Source: Paraphaeosphaeria minitans
Taxonomy: Eukaryota; Ascomycota; Dothideomycetes; Pleosporales; Didymosphaeriaceae
DNA: 64,000 bases
Direction of reading: 5' to 3'
Assembly (NCBI GenBank): GCA_015832175.1
Contig: WJXW01000010.1
Location: 1,922,001-1,986,000 of the forward strand
Below the pieces are notes generated by a model, which made no database searches, had not been told where the DNA came from, and worked only from the letters and a program-made list of their open reading frames with translations. The first letter of the stretch is position 1. Each line of letters opens with the position of its first letter. The translations under genes and the position numbers were made by a program. Positions 11,165-23,817 of this stretch are shown in pieces.

Positions 11165-11984
11165 ATATAATTATTATATATCTATCTAACGAGCTTTAAA
11201 TCCTCTAGCCATCCCTCTTATAGAGGGCTTATATAATATGTGTAATTATTACCTATTTATCTAATAAGCTGGCTTCGCGACTACCTAAAGCATAGATATT
11301 AAGTCTAAATACACTATTACGCTAGGAAGCGTTAGAATAGTTATTTGTATAGTTTTTATCTAATTCACTACTTCGTTAATAGCGGCTAGTTCTATAATAT
11401 AGATATTTACTATATTAGTAGTCCCTAATTTACATTATTTTTAAGAGGCCGCTCTCCTATCCTTTTAGATAACTACGCTGTACCCTATTATTTTATTTCT
11501 TTACAAATGCGTTTATAAATAAATAATTATACTTTCTAGCCCTATATATTAATGTATCTATTTTTAGCTTCTGCTATATCTATGTGAAGGCCTATTCTTT
11601 ACTTATAAAGTTGTCCTTATAGTAGTATAGCGGGTCTATTAATAGTTTCTATGTCTATAAGAGGGTGTCTAAAGGATATTATTATGTATATAGTTAGAGA
11701 TTTATATTAGGTCTTATGTCTAGCCTACATTGTTCTTTTTAGTAGTTTCTATAGTAGAGTAGACTTAGGTAGAGTGTAGAAGTCTATCTAGAATTTCGCT
11801 ATTCTCCTCTTAAGTTAGTATTAGGTAGAGGGCAGGTACGCCTCTATACATTCTACTTTTTTTAAAATAGAGTAGAAATAATTAGTAACTACCTTCGCAC
11901 CTAGGTGTTATATTAGTCCTAGTATGTGCTATATCTAGGCAGGTATCCTTTTATTTAGGTATTACGGGAACTAGGCTACTACTA
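11165..11984 (-). pseudogene. LINE (Tad-like) remnant, RT C-terminus and RNase H
   Basis: The minus strand near 11239-11480 reads as an RNase H domain of a non-LTR retrotransposon ('IYIIELAAINEVVNQI', then 'VIVYLDLISMLQVV', corresponding to the usual AEL and SDS/DSQ blocks). Further upstream on that strand (to about 11950) is a Leu/Arg-rich region like the segment linking RT and RNase H. It continues beyond the chromovirus at 4531 and below. A ~75-bp tandem duplication of LINE sequence flanks the insertion point: 'ccatccctctta' occurs at 4501 and again at ~11209. RIP stops occur throughout. Confidence 0.5.
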
Positions 11985-12114
11985 TATAATTAATACTAGT
12001 GGTAACTATAGCACCAAAAAGCTACTAGATAGTCGCTAGGCGAATACTTTATAATTAATACTAGTGGTAACTATAGCACCAAAAAGCTACTAGATAGTCG
12101 CTAGGCGAATACTT
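11985..12114. repeat. Perfect 65-bp tandem duplication
   Basis: Two identical 65-bp units follow each other (11985-12049 and 12050-12114), each starting 'tataattaatactagtggta' and ending 'gcgaatactt'. A few bases of a third unit follow. They lack any RIP-type difference although they lie in heavily mutated DNA. Confidence 0.95.
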
Positions 12115-13101
12115 TATAATTAAGATAGTTCCTATATTATAGTGTAAAGGTTGGCCTATAATAGAGAGTAAGAGAAACATAGGGCTAATTAGCTGTCGTT
12201 TAAGATAGCTAATTAGGGAATAGACAGGAAAACGAACCTAACTAGATAAGACATAAAGAGACTTAATAGATAATTAGAGTAGTTAGATTTATATAATAGG
12301 TTTTAGATAGGAAAACTTAACTTATTCTTTTATATTCCTCACTTAAGGTAAACGCACCTATAATACTATAGTTTTAGTAAGGAACATGGGGCTGCTTTTA
12401 AAAGGATGTAGAGAAGTATAGTAATAAGTATTTAGAGAACTAATACAAGCTGTTTAGTAGAATTTTAAGTATCTACTAAATAGCTAGGAATAGAGTAATA
12501 AGACTAATAGACTTTTCAGCAGCTATTAGGTATATAAATAGATAGACTGTATAGACTTTTAAGTAGTTAGTAGTTGCCTAGACAGACAGATTAATAGACT
12601 TTTAAGTAGTCACTAATTATCTAGAAATAAAACAATGCACTAATAGACTTTTACGTAGCTATCTAGTACTAGTATAGACTATATAGACTTTTAAGTAGTT
12701 ATTAGTTACCTAGAAACATAAAAACGATAGACTAATAGACTTTCGAGTAGCTATTAGGTAGAAAGAGTAATAGACTAGAGGACCTTTAAGTGGTTACTAG
12801 ACTCCTAGAAAGAGCGAATATAATAGACCCTAAGCAATTCTAGTCTAAGTAATAATTAAGTTAGGGATAAAAAGGAAAGCAAGATATTAGTAGTAGAATT
12901 TTATTAAGTAAGATTATTATCTATATACTTAAAGCCAAATCGCTAATAGAAAACTAGTATAAAAATAAGTAGATAATAGAAGAAAAATAAAAAATAGAAA
13001 AAATAGATTTGTATAGATTTTATAATAACCCTATTTATCTAACTACCCCTACTAAGAGTAGCACTAGTTAGATAAGCTAGGGTATTACTAATTACCTTTT
13101 A
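12115..13101. other. AT-rich stretch without a recognised gene
   Basis: No convincing frame is seen on either strand. It may include the lost 5' end of the LINE or the 5' end of the old gypsy element that starts near 13.3 kb, but I found no LTR partner. A degenerate tandem array occupies its middle. An inverted repeat, 'tatctaact' with 'agttagata', lies near 13035-13075. Confidence 0.5.
12480..12830. repeat. Degenerate minisatellite, ~55-65-bp unit
   Basis: The phrase 'taatagacttttaagtag', followed by 'tagttacctagaaa'-like sequence, recurs about six times with irregular spacing and many transitions. It appears to be an old tandem array scrambled by RIP. Confidence 0.65.
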
Positions 13102-13339
13102 TGTCCGTACAGTTTATCGTACAAGTAGCACTGGGTAAAGTGGGGGCCTGCCTACCTGTAGGGACCCGCACAAGGACCCACTACTTAGGTCAGCGCTAAG
13201 AGGCGGAGCCTTTATAAAGCCCTCAGTGCCCCTTTGTACAATAGACCAGACGTAATTAATTAAACCTACACCTCACCCTTTGCACGATAGTATACTATTA
13301 ACCCTTAAATGCTTGATTGCAGATTAAGCCAAACCAACA
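13102..13339 (+). mobile_element. Solo LTR of copia family B, little mutated
   Basis: This 238-bp segment is the reverse complement, at the same length, of the LTRs at 24134 and 31128. It is flanked by TTTTA at 13097-13101 and 13340-13344, so it is an independent insertion reduced to a solo LTR. It keeps many CA, TG and CG sites that are TA in the LTRs of element B. Its strand is given in the transcription sense of element B. Confidence 0.92.
13213..13218 (+). promoter_or_regulatory. TATA box of the copia-family-B LTR
   Basis: TATAAA lies mid-LTR in the element's sense orientation, followed by a GC-richer stretch. The same box is kept in both LTRs of element B. It is a plausible core promoter of the retrotransposon. 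Confidence 0.5.
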
Positions 13340-13344
13340 TTTTA

Positions 13345-16300
13345 GAAAATATAGACGAAAGAAAATAGTTTAAGGATAAAGAACTAGAAATAAAAGAAAA
13401 CTTTCTCTAAAAGAAAAATATAGCTTAGTTTACTCTAAGCCTAAATAATAGCAACGCACTGAGCTTTAGTAGTATTAATATTACTACCTTTCTAGAGGAC
13501 TATAACTTTTAAGTCCAAAAAGTAGGGTAGAGTAAAAAGCTTAAAAAAAAAAAGCTACCTTACTTCTATTTAGGCACTTACTAAAGGGATATTATAAAAC
13601 TACTAGCCTATAGAAGCGCTTTAGTTAACTAGGAAGACTTTTAGAAGATACTTTACTCTAAGTACTTATTAATAGACTTAGAGTACTGAAAATTAACTAG
13701 AGCCTACTTTAAGAGCTAGCTTAATAAAGTAAGCTAATAGCTTATTACACTAAATAACTACTTCTATAAGTTTAATAGCTATACCTAAGCTACACTTACC
13801 TAATTATAAATAATATAGATAGAAGTAGAGACTCTTTTCTTTAGAGGTCTTAGCTAAGACAATAAGACTATAGTTATATATAGAATACTAATAGAGAGTT
13901 ACTTAAGAGGAGGTAATATAAACACCTATTAAGTGCAAGAAATATACGATTTTCTTTACTAGTGTAGAGACTAGGATAAGGTAATTAGGGCTATATAGTA
14001 GAAGGAGAGATAGGTTACTATAAATCTAGCTTATTTTAAAGCTACTTTGCTAGTAATTCTACTTATTCTACTACTTAGGAAGTTCTTTAAAGTACAGGAG
14101 GAAATAAGAATAAAAAAAAATAAAGAATATAAGGAAGAAGTAGATGCGTAAGTCTAAGAGGTTATTACAAAAATAGGTGGACTTACCCTTACTATAGAAG
14201 AATATAAGTAATAGAAAGCTTCTATACCTACTACTTCTAGTCTTATTCTTAATAAGCTAGCTAATAACTAATACGCTTTTAATAAACTTATAGGGCTAAC
14301 CCTTTATATAGAACATAATAATAAGTTATTTAAGAGCTTCTATAACCCTATTATAAATCCTAGTGCGGGTACTTAGGTAATTCGCGATTAGGAATACTAA
14401 GCCTAGGCTTATAGAACCTAAAGAGAGACTAGGTATATTATAAAGAACTGCCCCTAGCGCTAAGGCCTTTTTAAAAAAGGTAAGTACTATAAAATCTTTA
14501 ACACTAATAGCTAGTTTTTTAACTTTTACTATAGCCTAAAACACCTTTAGATAGAGAAGTTTAGGGGGCCTATACCCTGCTCCTAGGGAGATACACAGCT
14601 CTAGTACCTACTTAGAGAGATTAAATAGTATTTTAACGTTACTAATAAGGATTTAGAGAAGAATTTTAGCTAGGTGCTAGACCTAGAGGGTAAAAAAGCC
14701 TCTACTAATTTTAAATATAAATTAGGCTAATTATATTTTAGGTTAATAAGTAGTAAGTAGAAAGACTAGGAGCTAGAAATAGAAGTAATAAAAAGGGCTA
14801 AAGCCTTCTACACTACCCTATTAAAGGTTTCCTACCTATCTAAAAAAGTTAATATAACTAAGAAAGTAAATGCTGCTAGAACTAGGGTCGTAGAAAAGAG
14901 CTTATAGGAATAATAGAACTAACTAGGTATTAAAAGGATTATAGGGGCTAGAGTAAGTAAACTAGTATTAGTGGCTTAAACAAGAGACCTTTAGGAAAGA
15001 AGGGTTAGGATTAATCCCTAGCTATAGATTAGAGAATTCTGCCTAGAATTTCCTCTACTAGTAATTAATAATAATAAATTAGTGCTATAAGTAGTAGTTA
15101 TAGAAGTAAACTAAAGGGCTTCTAAACCTACTAAAATAATAGAGGAGAGTATTATCTAAGCTGTGCTAGAAGCTAAGGCTACTAGTAAAAAGAAGGGTAC
15201 TTAAATAGCCTCTACTCCTCTATTAGATAAAGAGCTAGTTGCACTTATCAATATCCTAAATACTAATTCTATTCTAATAGCAGCACTAACCTAAGAGGTA
15301 AGAGGTATTATAGTTAGATTAATATTTTCTTAGGACGAACTATATTTAAAGGCCTAGTAACTACTCTTTAGAAAGGAAAAGGAGCCTAATAACTAATTAG
15401 ACAGGAGTAAATTAGGAAATGTCTTTATAGGGATATAATAAAGATAGGTTTAGAAAAATAGAGTTAGGACTACCCTTAAGAACCTGCTATCCTATTAGAA
15501 GTGATAATAGAGAAGTTACGCCCTAGCCTATACTAGATCGCGTAAGGAAACACTGCACAGAATACCTAATATAGTATTAGAGAGGTGCAGGATAGATATT
15601 AGAAAAAAGCTAATAAGGTTAACCTCTAAAGTTAAACTAAGCTAGAAGAATAGATAGGAGTTTAGAGTATTCTAGCAAAACTCCCTACCTATTTTATTAC
15701 TATTCTTAGAAGCTACTGTGAGGTTCTGCTTAACTTAGGATTAGAACTAAATATTATAAGGTATACTACTATAAGGGCACTTAATATTATAATCTAGGAC
15801 TAAGATTAGAGCTATTTACCTACTAAAGAATAATTAGGCATAGTAGGTGCTAGTAGAGATTTAGATAAATATATAGGAACTGCCTATAGTGTACTACTTA
15901 AGGTTAGGCTAATTATAATTCCCACTTATTTTAAGATTATAAGGAACGTTAGAAGGCCTATTATTCTAGATACCCCCTTTGCGATAGCTACTTAGTTAGG
16001 TATAAAATTTACCCTAATAGGCTAATACCTATATAGGGTTACCTCTGTAAATAGTAAAAGAATAGTCTCTTTCTTTAGGTTAGATACTCCACTACTTTCT
16101 AACTATAAGATAAGCGATAAAAATTTAGAAAACGTCTAAAGGGTGTGCTTATAGAGGAAGTACACTTACTATAAGGTTACCCTATTAGTGTGTACCTTAG
16201 TAATAAAGAGGTAGAGGATAGAGAAGATAAGTAAGAAATTAGTTAAATAGAATTAATTAAATAATAAGCGAGAGAACGTTACGTAACAGCAACTAGGTAA

Positions 16301-16488
16301 TTAGAAACTACCTATACTATATATAAGAAGGTGCAAACAAAGTTTAGCCTATAGATAACTTAAGAGAAGACTACCTATTAGAGGTAGAGAGATTAGATTA
16401 GAAAGAAAGAGCTATTAAATAATAATAAGCTATAATAGCTTTTTAGGGACCTTAACTAGACACATATTTAAAAATGTTTAAACCTAGG
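13345..16488 (+). pseudogene. Old Ty3/gypsy element A: gag and protease
   Basis: One plus-strand frame, with RIP stops, gives a capsid-type gag ('NITTFLEDYNFQVQKVG', 'LPYFYLGTY', 'LFFRGLS') from about 13460 to 14600. A long hydrophilic linker follows, then a retropepsin-like domain ending near 16080 ('IILDTPFAIAT', matching the family's ILG-x-PF block). Its frame runs into 'FRDLNQTHIQKCLNLG' at the break with copia D and resumes after it at 23823, where the reading 'IQILERGTNQYL' continues. Its 5' LTR was not found. RT continues at 23823-24133 and 31371-31790. Confidence 0.7.
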
Positions 16489-16683
16489 TGTTAAAGTAAA
16501 ACACTCACTTCCGTGATTCTTTCTAGATCCACTGATTTATATCACGGGATTCTTGCCAAGAGGCTTATTTCTTTTGTATATAGTCTGCCCTTTTAGTATC
16601 CTTTCCTATAATTAGCTATTTGTATTCTTTACAACTCTGCTCCTAAATATCCTATAATAGTTCGAGCCCTTTTTACTACAATA
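16489..16683 (+). repeat. 5' LTR of copia D (195 bp)
   Basis: Same length as the 3' LTR. It is slightly less mutated and keeps CACTCACTTCC and CACGGGATT. The sequence just after it (gttataagcctagcgctt) is a candidate primer-binding site altered by RIP. Confidence 0.92.
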
Positions 16684-16839
16684 GTTATAAGCCTAGCGCT
16701 TAGAACGTAGGATAATTCTCCCTACCTACTTAGCAACGCTTAAATTATTATATAACACTCTATTTAGAACCTCTCTACAATATAACCCCTCTATTTCTAA
16801 TTACAAAAAATTATTAAAATAGTAGAAGTATAGCTTATT

Positions 16840-19800
16840 AATCGCGCTAGCTAGCCCTACTAGTTTATTTAGCTTTAATTCTAAGGAAACTCGAAAGGAA
16901 TCTAGAACTAAATTAACCTAGAGGCAATTAACGCTCTAGCAATTAATTACGCAAAGCTAGAATAACCTCTGCTCTTATAGAAACTATTACTAATTACAGA
17001 TATAGCCTCTATAGTGAGTATTTAATTATACAAAGCAGAGCTTACTAAGTATAAAATAGATAAGGAGAGCTTTCCTTTATAAATAATAGAATACAGAGTA
17101 GTAGTTTTAGACTAGCAAGTAGACTATACTAAGATACAGAATTTCTAGACTTAGGTAAACGCTATAGTATCGCCTAATCTACTTACTCCTGCTATAATCA
17201 CTCTAGTTAATACACGCTATACTACGCTTTAGTCTCTAATTTGACTCTTAAAGGAAGATCTCGCACTAAATAAAAGAGCTATATAGAATAATATTTAAGC
17301 TTTGTACTACGCTTATCTTAAGAAGGCTAAGTAGGCAAGACAAAGTCCTAAGACCTACTTTAAAGAGTGGCAGCTCCTCTATTAAAAAGCAAAGACCTAC
17401 TTAATTAGTGAAATTAGTAGACTGCTTACTACCTAAAATTTCCTAGATATAATTACCGCGTGTATAGCACTAAATTAGGCCTAATTAATAAACTAATAGC
17501 TAATCTAGGATAAGACGCTAGGATAGAATTAGATTACGCTAAACAATCTAGGGAAGGTATTTTTGGCGCTTATCTAGGAGCATTTAATCTAATCTAGTTC
17601 TAATAAAATAAGTGGGGTATTCGCCACTTTTAATAGATTATTAAGATAATCTACTAACTCTAATAGTTCTAGTTTATCTAATTAGACAAAGAAACAACTA
17701 AACTATCCCTATAAGCCCTATACTTATAGGTAGAAACTAATAGAGTGCCGAAGATTTTAAACCACGATAGCTAGATTACCCTAGGATAGAATATTATTAT
17801 TTAATCTTACTAATAAAGAAAAATTAAAGATTCTTAATTAACTTAAGTAGCCTAAGTGGTTAAACCTTTATAATACGATCACAAAGGCAGGATAGAATAA
17901 GAAATAATCCTCTACTAAAATTATTAAGTATTCTAGTAGTATTACTACTGCTCTACTAAACCTATTTAATCTGCCTATAGATAATAGAGCATTAGGTGTC
18001 TACTCTACTCTATATTCTTATGCTTATCCTCTGTTAGAATGTATAATACTAGACAGTGCTATAGTAGTTCACCTAGTTAATAATCGCGAAAGACTTATTC
18101 CTAGGATGTTTTAATTATTAAATAAGAGTGTAGAGGTAGGTCCATAAAGCCTCCTTATCTTAGGAATTAGTAATAGACTAATTAAGAACGCTTTACATAG
18201 GAAAAATAAGAGATTTATAGAAGATCTACTACTCTAAGAAGTAAGAGTAGTAGAAGGCTTTTATATAAATATTATATTAGAAGCTCTTTTAAAGAAAGCA
18301 AAGATTTAGTACCTTAGTTTAGATTACACTCTTAGAATTAGAAGCCTAGAATAAAGTGTTATCTTAGTAGAGCTAAGATGCAAGTATAACTTTACTTTTT
18401 TATAATATAAGCTAATCTACTCTTATCTAATTATTATAAGTGTAACTACTAAAGGATTATCTTAGGTTAATATTAAGAGATTAGATTCTAAGGACCTCTA
18501 GTACCTTTAAGTAGGGCATGTAGGAAGTAGAGCCTTATAAGCTCTAGTAACTGCAGCCTAAGGTGTAAAGATTACTAGAATATTAAGAAAGGATTATAAG
18601 CACTATGCTACTGTATACGTAACCTAGATAATCTCTAGAAGACCTAGAGAATAATTACCTAGGCTATTTTACTTATTATCTTAAGATCTATTTAATATGC
18701 CTACTGCTTAAAATAGAGAAAACTAGGTTTTACTAATTAAAGAAGATTTTAGTAAGAAACCTTACGTTTTTAATCTTAGAATAAAGACGCTTTCTAAGAT
18801 AATAAGAGTATAGTAGGATTTCTTAGCTCTTGTTAATACAAAATATAAGCTTTAAATTACAAAAATCTACTAGGACAATAATATAGTAACACTTCTATAG
18901 AGAGGGAAATCCTAGTATAAATTTTGGACTAATTAGGAAGGAATAACAATTAGTAGACTACTGCCCTATATATATAAGCCTAATAGCGCTATAGAAAGAG
19001 TAGGCTAGGAGCTTATAATAAAAGTAATTAAAATATATATAAGTGTAAATCTGCTATTAAATCTCTAGCCTAAGATTATATAAGCAGTATGCTAGCTCTA
19101 AGGAATAATTCTTAGCCTAGTATTAGGCTATTAATTACCTAATAAAACGTTAAATGCTTAGTTTAGACAATATTTTTATTATTTTAAACTAGTAAAAATA
19201 TAACATAGGACAGCTAATCTTTATCTAAACTAGAGTCCTGTCTACGCCTATAGCTGCTAAGCTTACCCTTTAAATTAGGAGCGTGTAGCTAGGTAAGATA
19301 GAAGAGGATTTAAAGTAAATCCTAAGGGCTATATTAGATACTTAGTAGGCTATAAAGCTTCTAATATCTACTAAATATAGATTCCCTAGCTTAATTAGGT
19401 AATTACCACATAAAATATAAGGTTTAATAAGTCCTTGTTCTATAAAAGATTAGAGGAATAATCTATTCTAAAGATAGAAGCGTTAAAAATAGTAGAAAGC
19501 CTCTAAAAAGAAGAGCTAAACAATCTAGGAGAAGTGTATAGAGATGCGCTTAATATTCTTCCTAAAATAAATAAGTATATAAGAACTGCTACTAGACTTA
19601 TAGGTAACTCTAAAGTAATTAAAAGTAAAACAGGCTAGCTAAGTAATTAGAAACCTAAAGTACCTACTACTAAGCGAGCTATAGGCTTAGCTAGCTGGTA
19701 GCTAAGAATTCGCTTAAGTGGGAAAGAAAGTATAGGACTTATAACCCCTAATTAGACACTACAGCTAGGTAATCTTAGGGGTAATCTATTAAGCGATTAA

Positions 19801-21950
19801 GAGATATCTAGCAGCTACTAGAATACTACTAGGAGAGCTAGCCTACTAGAATCTAGGGATTTAATACTCTATTTATTAGTAGAAACTAATTAGGTTGCTA
19901 ATTAACCTAGCGTAGATAACTTAATTACGCTAGATAAAGTAGATAACCTACTAGCGCGCTAAAGGCGAAGGCAGATCTATCTAAAGGTAAGTAAAATAAG
20001 TAGGCGAAATTGTAGTAAAGCAGTAGAAATTAACTAACTAATAAATTACTATCTGCTATTACAAAGATTAAGGAAGCAAAATAATTAAGATAATTAACTA
20101 GGGGGTAGGTAGAAGCTAGGTGCTTATATACTAATTACTAATTATTTTTAAAGTAATCTTAATGTAATATTAGAGCACACGTTTATACTAGAAGTAGTAG
20201 AGGCCTAGTTTAAGTAAGAAGAATATATTACACTAAATATAATACTATTTACTTCTATGCTTAGAAAGGCGCCTAGAGCGTCTTATATAGCTTAGACTTA
20301 TAGAGACGAGCTTACACTAGAGCTAACCTTATAGAAACACCTTTATAATTATCTATATAGGAAGCTATTCCTCCTTACCGCTTATAAGGAGATCTTAACT
20401 TTGTAAGATAAAGGTACCTAGATAGAGATTAAATAATTAGAGGTGTTAGAGTGACTACTCCTTTTAAAGTGAGTCTTTACCTATAAGTTTAATTAAAATA
20501 AATACTTTAAAAAGTGTAAAGCTTAAATCGTTATAAGAGGAGATCTTTAGAAAAAGAATACTCTCCACTCTACCTATACTACTACCCTAGCAGTAAGATC
20601 TTTTTAATTAGCTATAGCTCTACTAGCAAAATTTAATCTAGAAATCTTACAATTTAATATAGTAGGAGCGTTTCTAATTACTCTTATTACAGCCGCTAAT
20701 CTAGTAACTTATAAATTACCTAATAGTTTTAAAAAGCCAGGAAAGTGTGTAAGATTAAATTAAGCTTTGTATAGCTTAAAAGATTTACTACTTCTTTAGT
20801 ATAAGGAATTTACAGGATTACTTTAATTTTATAGACTTTTAGCTTTACTAGAAGAGTTATGCCTTTTCTTTAATAGTAATTAAAGTATTATTATTCTATT
20901 TTATATTAACAATATTCTTCTTCTCTATTACAAGAGTAAAGAGAAAAAAGCCCTAGATTTTTAGAAAAAGATCGCGAATAAATACAAGATTAAATTAAAA
21001 GGACTAGTAGAGTGGTTCCTAGATATTTAAGTGATTAGGGATAGAGAAGTAAGATTAATTTCTCTAGTCTATAATACCTACATTAATAAGATTATAAAAA
21101 AGTTTAACCTTTTAAACTCTAGGAGCTTTTCTTCTACACCTTTATTAGTAGAAGATCTTGTTCTAAGCACAGGAGAAACTACTCCTTAATAAATAAAACT
21201 TTTTTAAAAAGAGTTAGGATTAGCTCTCTACACAGTAATTATACTACGCCTAAATATAGCCTTTATAGTGTTAAAGCTATTACACTTTCTAATAAATCTA
21301 AATAAAGAACACTTTACTACTATTAACTATGTAATCTTTTAGCTCTATTAAACTAGATAGTAGGCTATAGTCTTTAGTAGCTATAATAGACCTAATCTGC
21401 TAATATGTGGAGATACCTCTTTCGCTAATAATCTAATATTACGGCGATCTTCCTATAGATATATTATCCTATTGTTTAGAGGAGCTATCCTATAGAAAGT
21501 AGTTTAATAGAACATAATTACTACTTTAATAATAGAAGTAGAGCTTCTAGCGCTTAAATATATAAATAAAGAAGCTATAGCGATTAAGAGATTCTTTACT
21601 AAGCTTACTCTAGATCTAGGACCTTTATAGAAGGTCTATTACGACAATCTTTAAACTATTTGTTTAGTAATTAGAAAGAACAAAAGAATTACTACTTAAC
21701 TACGCTATATAGATATTTAGAATATGTAGTTGCAGTAAGAGTATCTAAAAGGATTATTTTAAGTAGAATATCTTCTAACTAGTAAAATGCTAGTAGATAG
21801 CCTTATAAAGGCTCTTACTTATTAGCAGTTTAATAGATTTAAAAGACTATTAAATCTATAAAATGCGAGCACAATAATTACAGAATAAGAGTAGATAAGT
21901 AGAGAATTAATCTGTTAACTACCTAGAATTATTAATTTAGAGCTAGGAAA
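16840..21950 (+). pseudogene. Copia D gag-pol remnant
   Basis: The gag part (about 16900-17700) reads like Ascomycete copia gag ('YFKEWQLLYQKAKTY', 'LNNLGKVFLALI'). A protease box lies near 18030-18110 ('IILDSAIVVHLVNNRERLIP'). Integrase follows around 18480-19100 ('HVGSRALQALVTAAQGV', 'KIYQDNNIVTLLQRGKS', 'AIERVGQELI'). Copia RT spans about 20430-21100 ('NIVGAFLNA'-like core, 'LYSLKDSPLLWY'); its YVDD box has become YINN at 20902-20913. RNase H covers about 21330-21850. Stops replace Gln and Trp throughout. As a live element it would encode a virus-like particle and its reverse transcriptase. Confidence 0.87.
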
Positions 21951-23622
21951 CAAGAAAAGAAAAAGAAAAGAAAGAAAAGATTAGAAGGAGAATAGTAATT
22001 TAAGGAAGAGGAGATTAAAGAGCTTATTTATAAGCTTATAGACCCTCTTCCTCTTCTACTTAATTATAGGGGTGTAAGAATCTCCTTTATAATTAGTAGT
22101 AGGAGATTCTCTCTATCTTCCTTCTCTCCTCTTCTTTATAGTAAGTAATTCTTTATCTTATCTACCTCCTCTACCTCTCCTTTAATTAGTAGTAGATAAT
22201 AGCTTACCCTAGCCTCCTCTCTTTTAATTAGCAGGAGGAGAAGTACTTACTTAGCCTCTACCCTACTTTAGAGCTAATAGGCTACTTATCTAGCTATTTT
22301 AATTAGTATATTAGCTGCGACTACGCTGGTCCTTAATAGGTATAGTAGAAAGGTAATTACTTTATCCTCTACTAAAGATTAGCTAGAAAGGAGGGAGTAG
22401 AATAGTAGTTACGTACTAAGCTTACTCCTCCTAACTACTAGTAAAAAGAGGAGCTTATAAAGCTACTTTAACCCTCTTACGCAGCTTAGTAATTAGCTTT
22501 TCTTATAAAAAGTATTAGCTAAATCTAGAAAGAATCTTAAAATAAAAGCTTATATTAGCACCCTCTAATAGTTAATAGTAAATAAAATCTATAGCTAGAG
22601 TCTAAATATGTAGCTAGCTACAGAAATAATTAGTAAAATTAGCTAAAATAATAGAATAATTTTATATATAGTAGTGTAAGAGTAAGTAAAGTAGGTATAG
22701 TAGCGCCTACCTAAGCTTAAAGCGTTATTATAGCAGCATCTATTACTTTTTTCTACTAGAGCTCTCTTTAAGCAGCCTAAGTAGTTTACTTGTCTAAGAG
22801 CACTAAGTAATTACTAGGGGCCTAGAGCTAGGGTAAAAGGAGCTAGTAGAGTAGAAGGAGTAGAAAGATTTTAGTAAGAAGATTAAGAGCTTTATTTAGT
22901 AGCTTTTATAGCCTTTACTACGCGTGCTTTAGCTAGGTTATTAGATATCTAAAAGAGTTAGCAAAGCTCTAAATAACAAAAAGAGCGCAAGATAATAATT
23001 AGAAGAAGAGAACCTACTATAAGGTAGTAGAATTTAAAGGCTTAAACTAGTAGGCTTAAATTAGATAGGAAGTTAAAGCGTTAAAAGTAAAAGATTAAAG
23101 AGAGAAGATTAAGCGCTAGTAAAGGGCTTATATACTCTACTACTTATCTAATTATTAAGCGCTAAATACACTCTCTTCTTACTACTTATTTCTTTTACTA
23201 CTGCTCCTTCTTAATTAAAACGCGCCTACCTATTATACTTACTAGCTAGTAAGAGCGGGGAAATTACCTTACAGTTAATAGAAAGTAAGCGAAAAGAGTA
23301 GTAGAATAAAAGCGTTTACGCTCTAGGCCTTTATATTACGCTTATAAGCTCCTAACCTACTAGAAGAAGAGATTCTAGACACAATTCACAATAGGATTTG
23401 TAATTTAAAAGATAAACAGCGATTGTTTTACTATTATAATAAATAGGGGGTAATAAAATCGCTATTCTTAAGATAAGGAGATTTAGAAGAATAATTCTTA
23501 ATAGTTTTTTAATCTTTAAATAGCCTTTAGATGGTTTTTTAAAGATCTTTAGAAAGGATTTAGATAATTAAAGATTACTTCTTAGGATAACTAATTCGCT
23601 TAAAGTAATTACCTAGGGGGTG
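21951..23622. other. Extra 1.6-kb segment between copia D RNase H and 3' LTR
   Basis: After RNase H there is a pyrimidine-rich stretch (about 22040-22260) with repeated 'tttaattagtagtag'-like words. Beyond it, about 22380-23400, is a plus-strand frame with RIP stops rich in Lys, Gln and Glu ('KKIKSFIQQLLQPLL', 'NNKKSARQQLEEENLLQG'). I do not recognise it. It could be a second element-encoded ORF or captured host sequence. The segment ends in a short purine-rich run (ctaggggg) that may be the polypurine tract. Confidence 0.45.
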
Positions 23623-23817
23623 TGTTAAAGTAAAACACTTACTTCCGTAATTCTTTCTAGATCTACTAATTTATATTATGGAATTCTTGCTAAGAGGCTT
23701 ATTTCTTTTATATATAGTCTGCCCTTTTAGTATCCTTTCCTACAATCAGCTATTTATATTCTTTATAACTCTGCTCCTAAATATCCTGTGATAGTTCGAG
23801 CCCTTTTTACCACAACA
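23623..23817 (+). repeat. 3' LTR of copia D (195 bp)
   Basis: It starts TGTTAAAG and ends CCACAACA, followed by target duplication CTAGG. Confidence 0.92.

Larger units (their letters stand above)
16489..23817 (+). mobile_element. Complete Ty1/copia element D, RIP-inactivated
   Basis: This is a 7.3-kb element with 195-bp LTRs (TGTTAAAG...CAATA/CAACA) and identical 5-bp duplications CTAGG at 16484-16488 and 23818-23822. Domain order on the plus strand is gag, protease, integrase, RT, RNase H, which is the copia order. It is nested in gypsy element A. About 1.6 kb between the end of RNase H and the 3' LTR is unusually long for a copia 3' region. Confidence 0.93.

Noticed and set aside
12480..12830. 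CRISPR-like array
   Set aside because: The repeats are irregular, degenerate and in a fungal genome; they are a decayed minisatellite.
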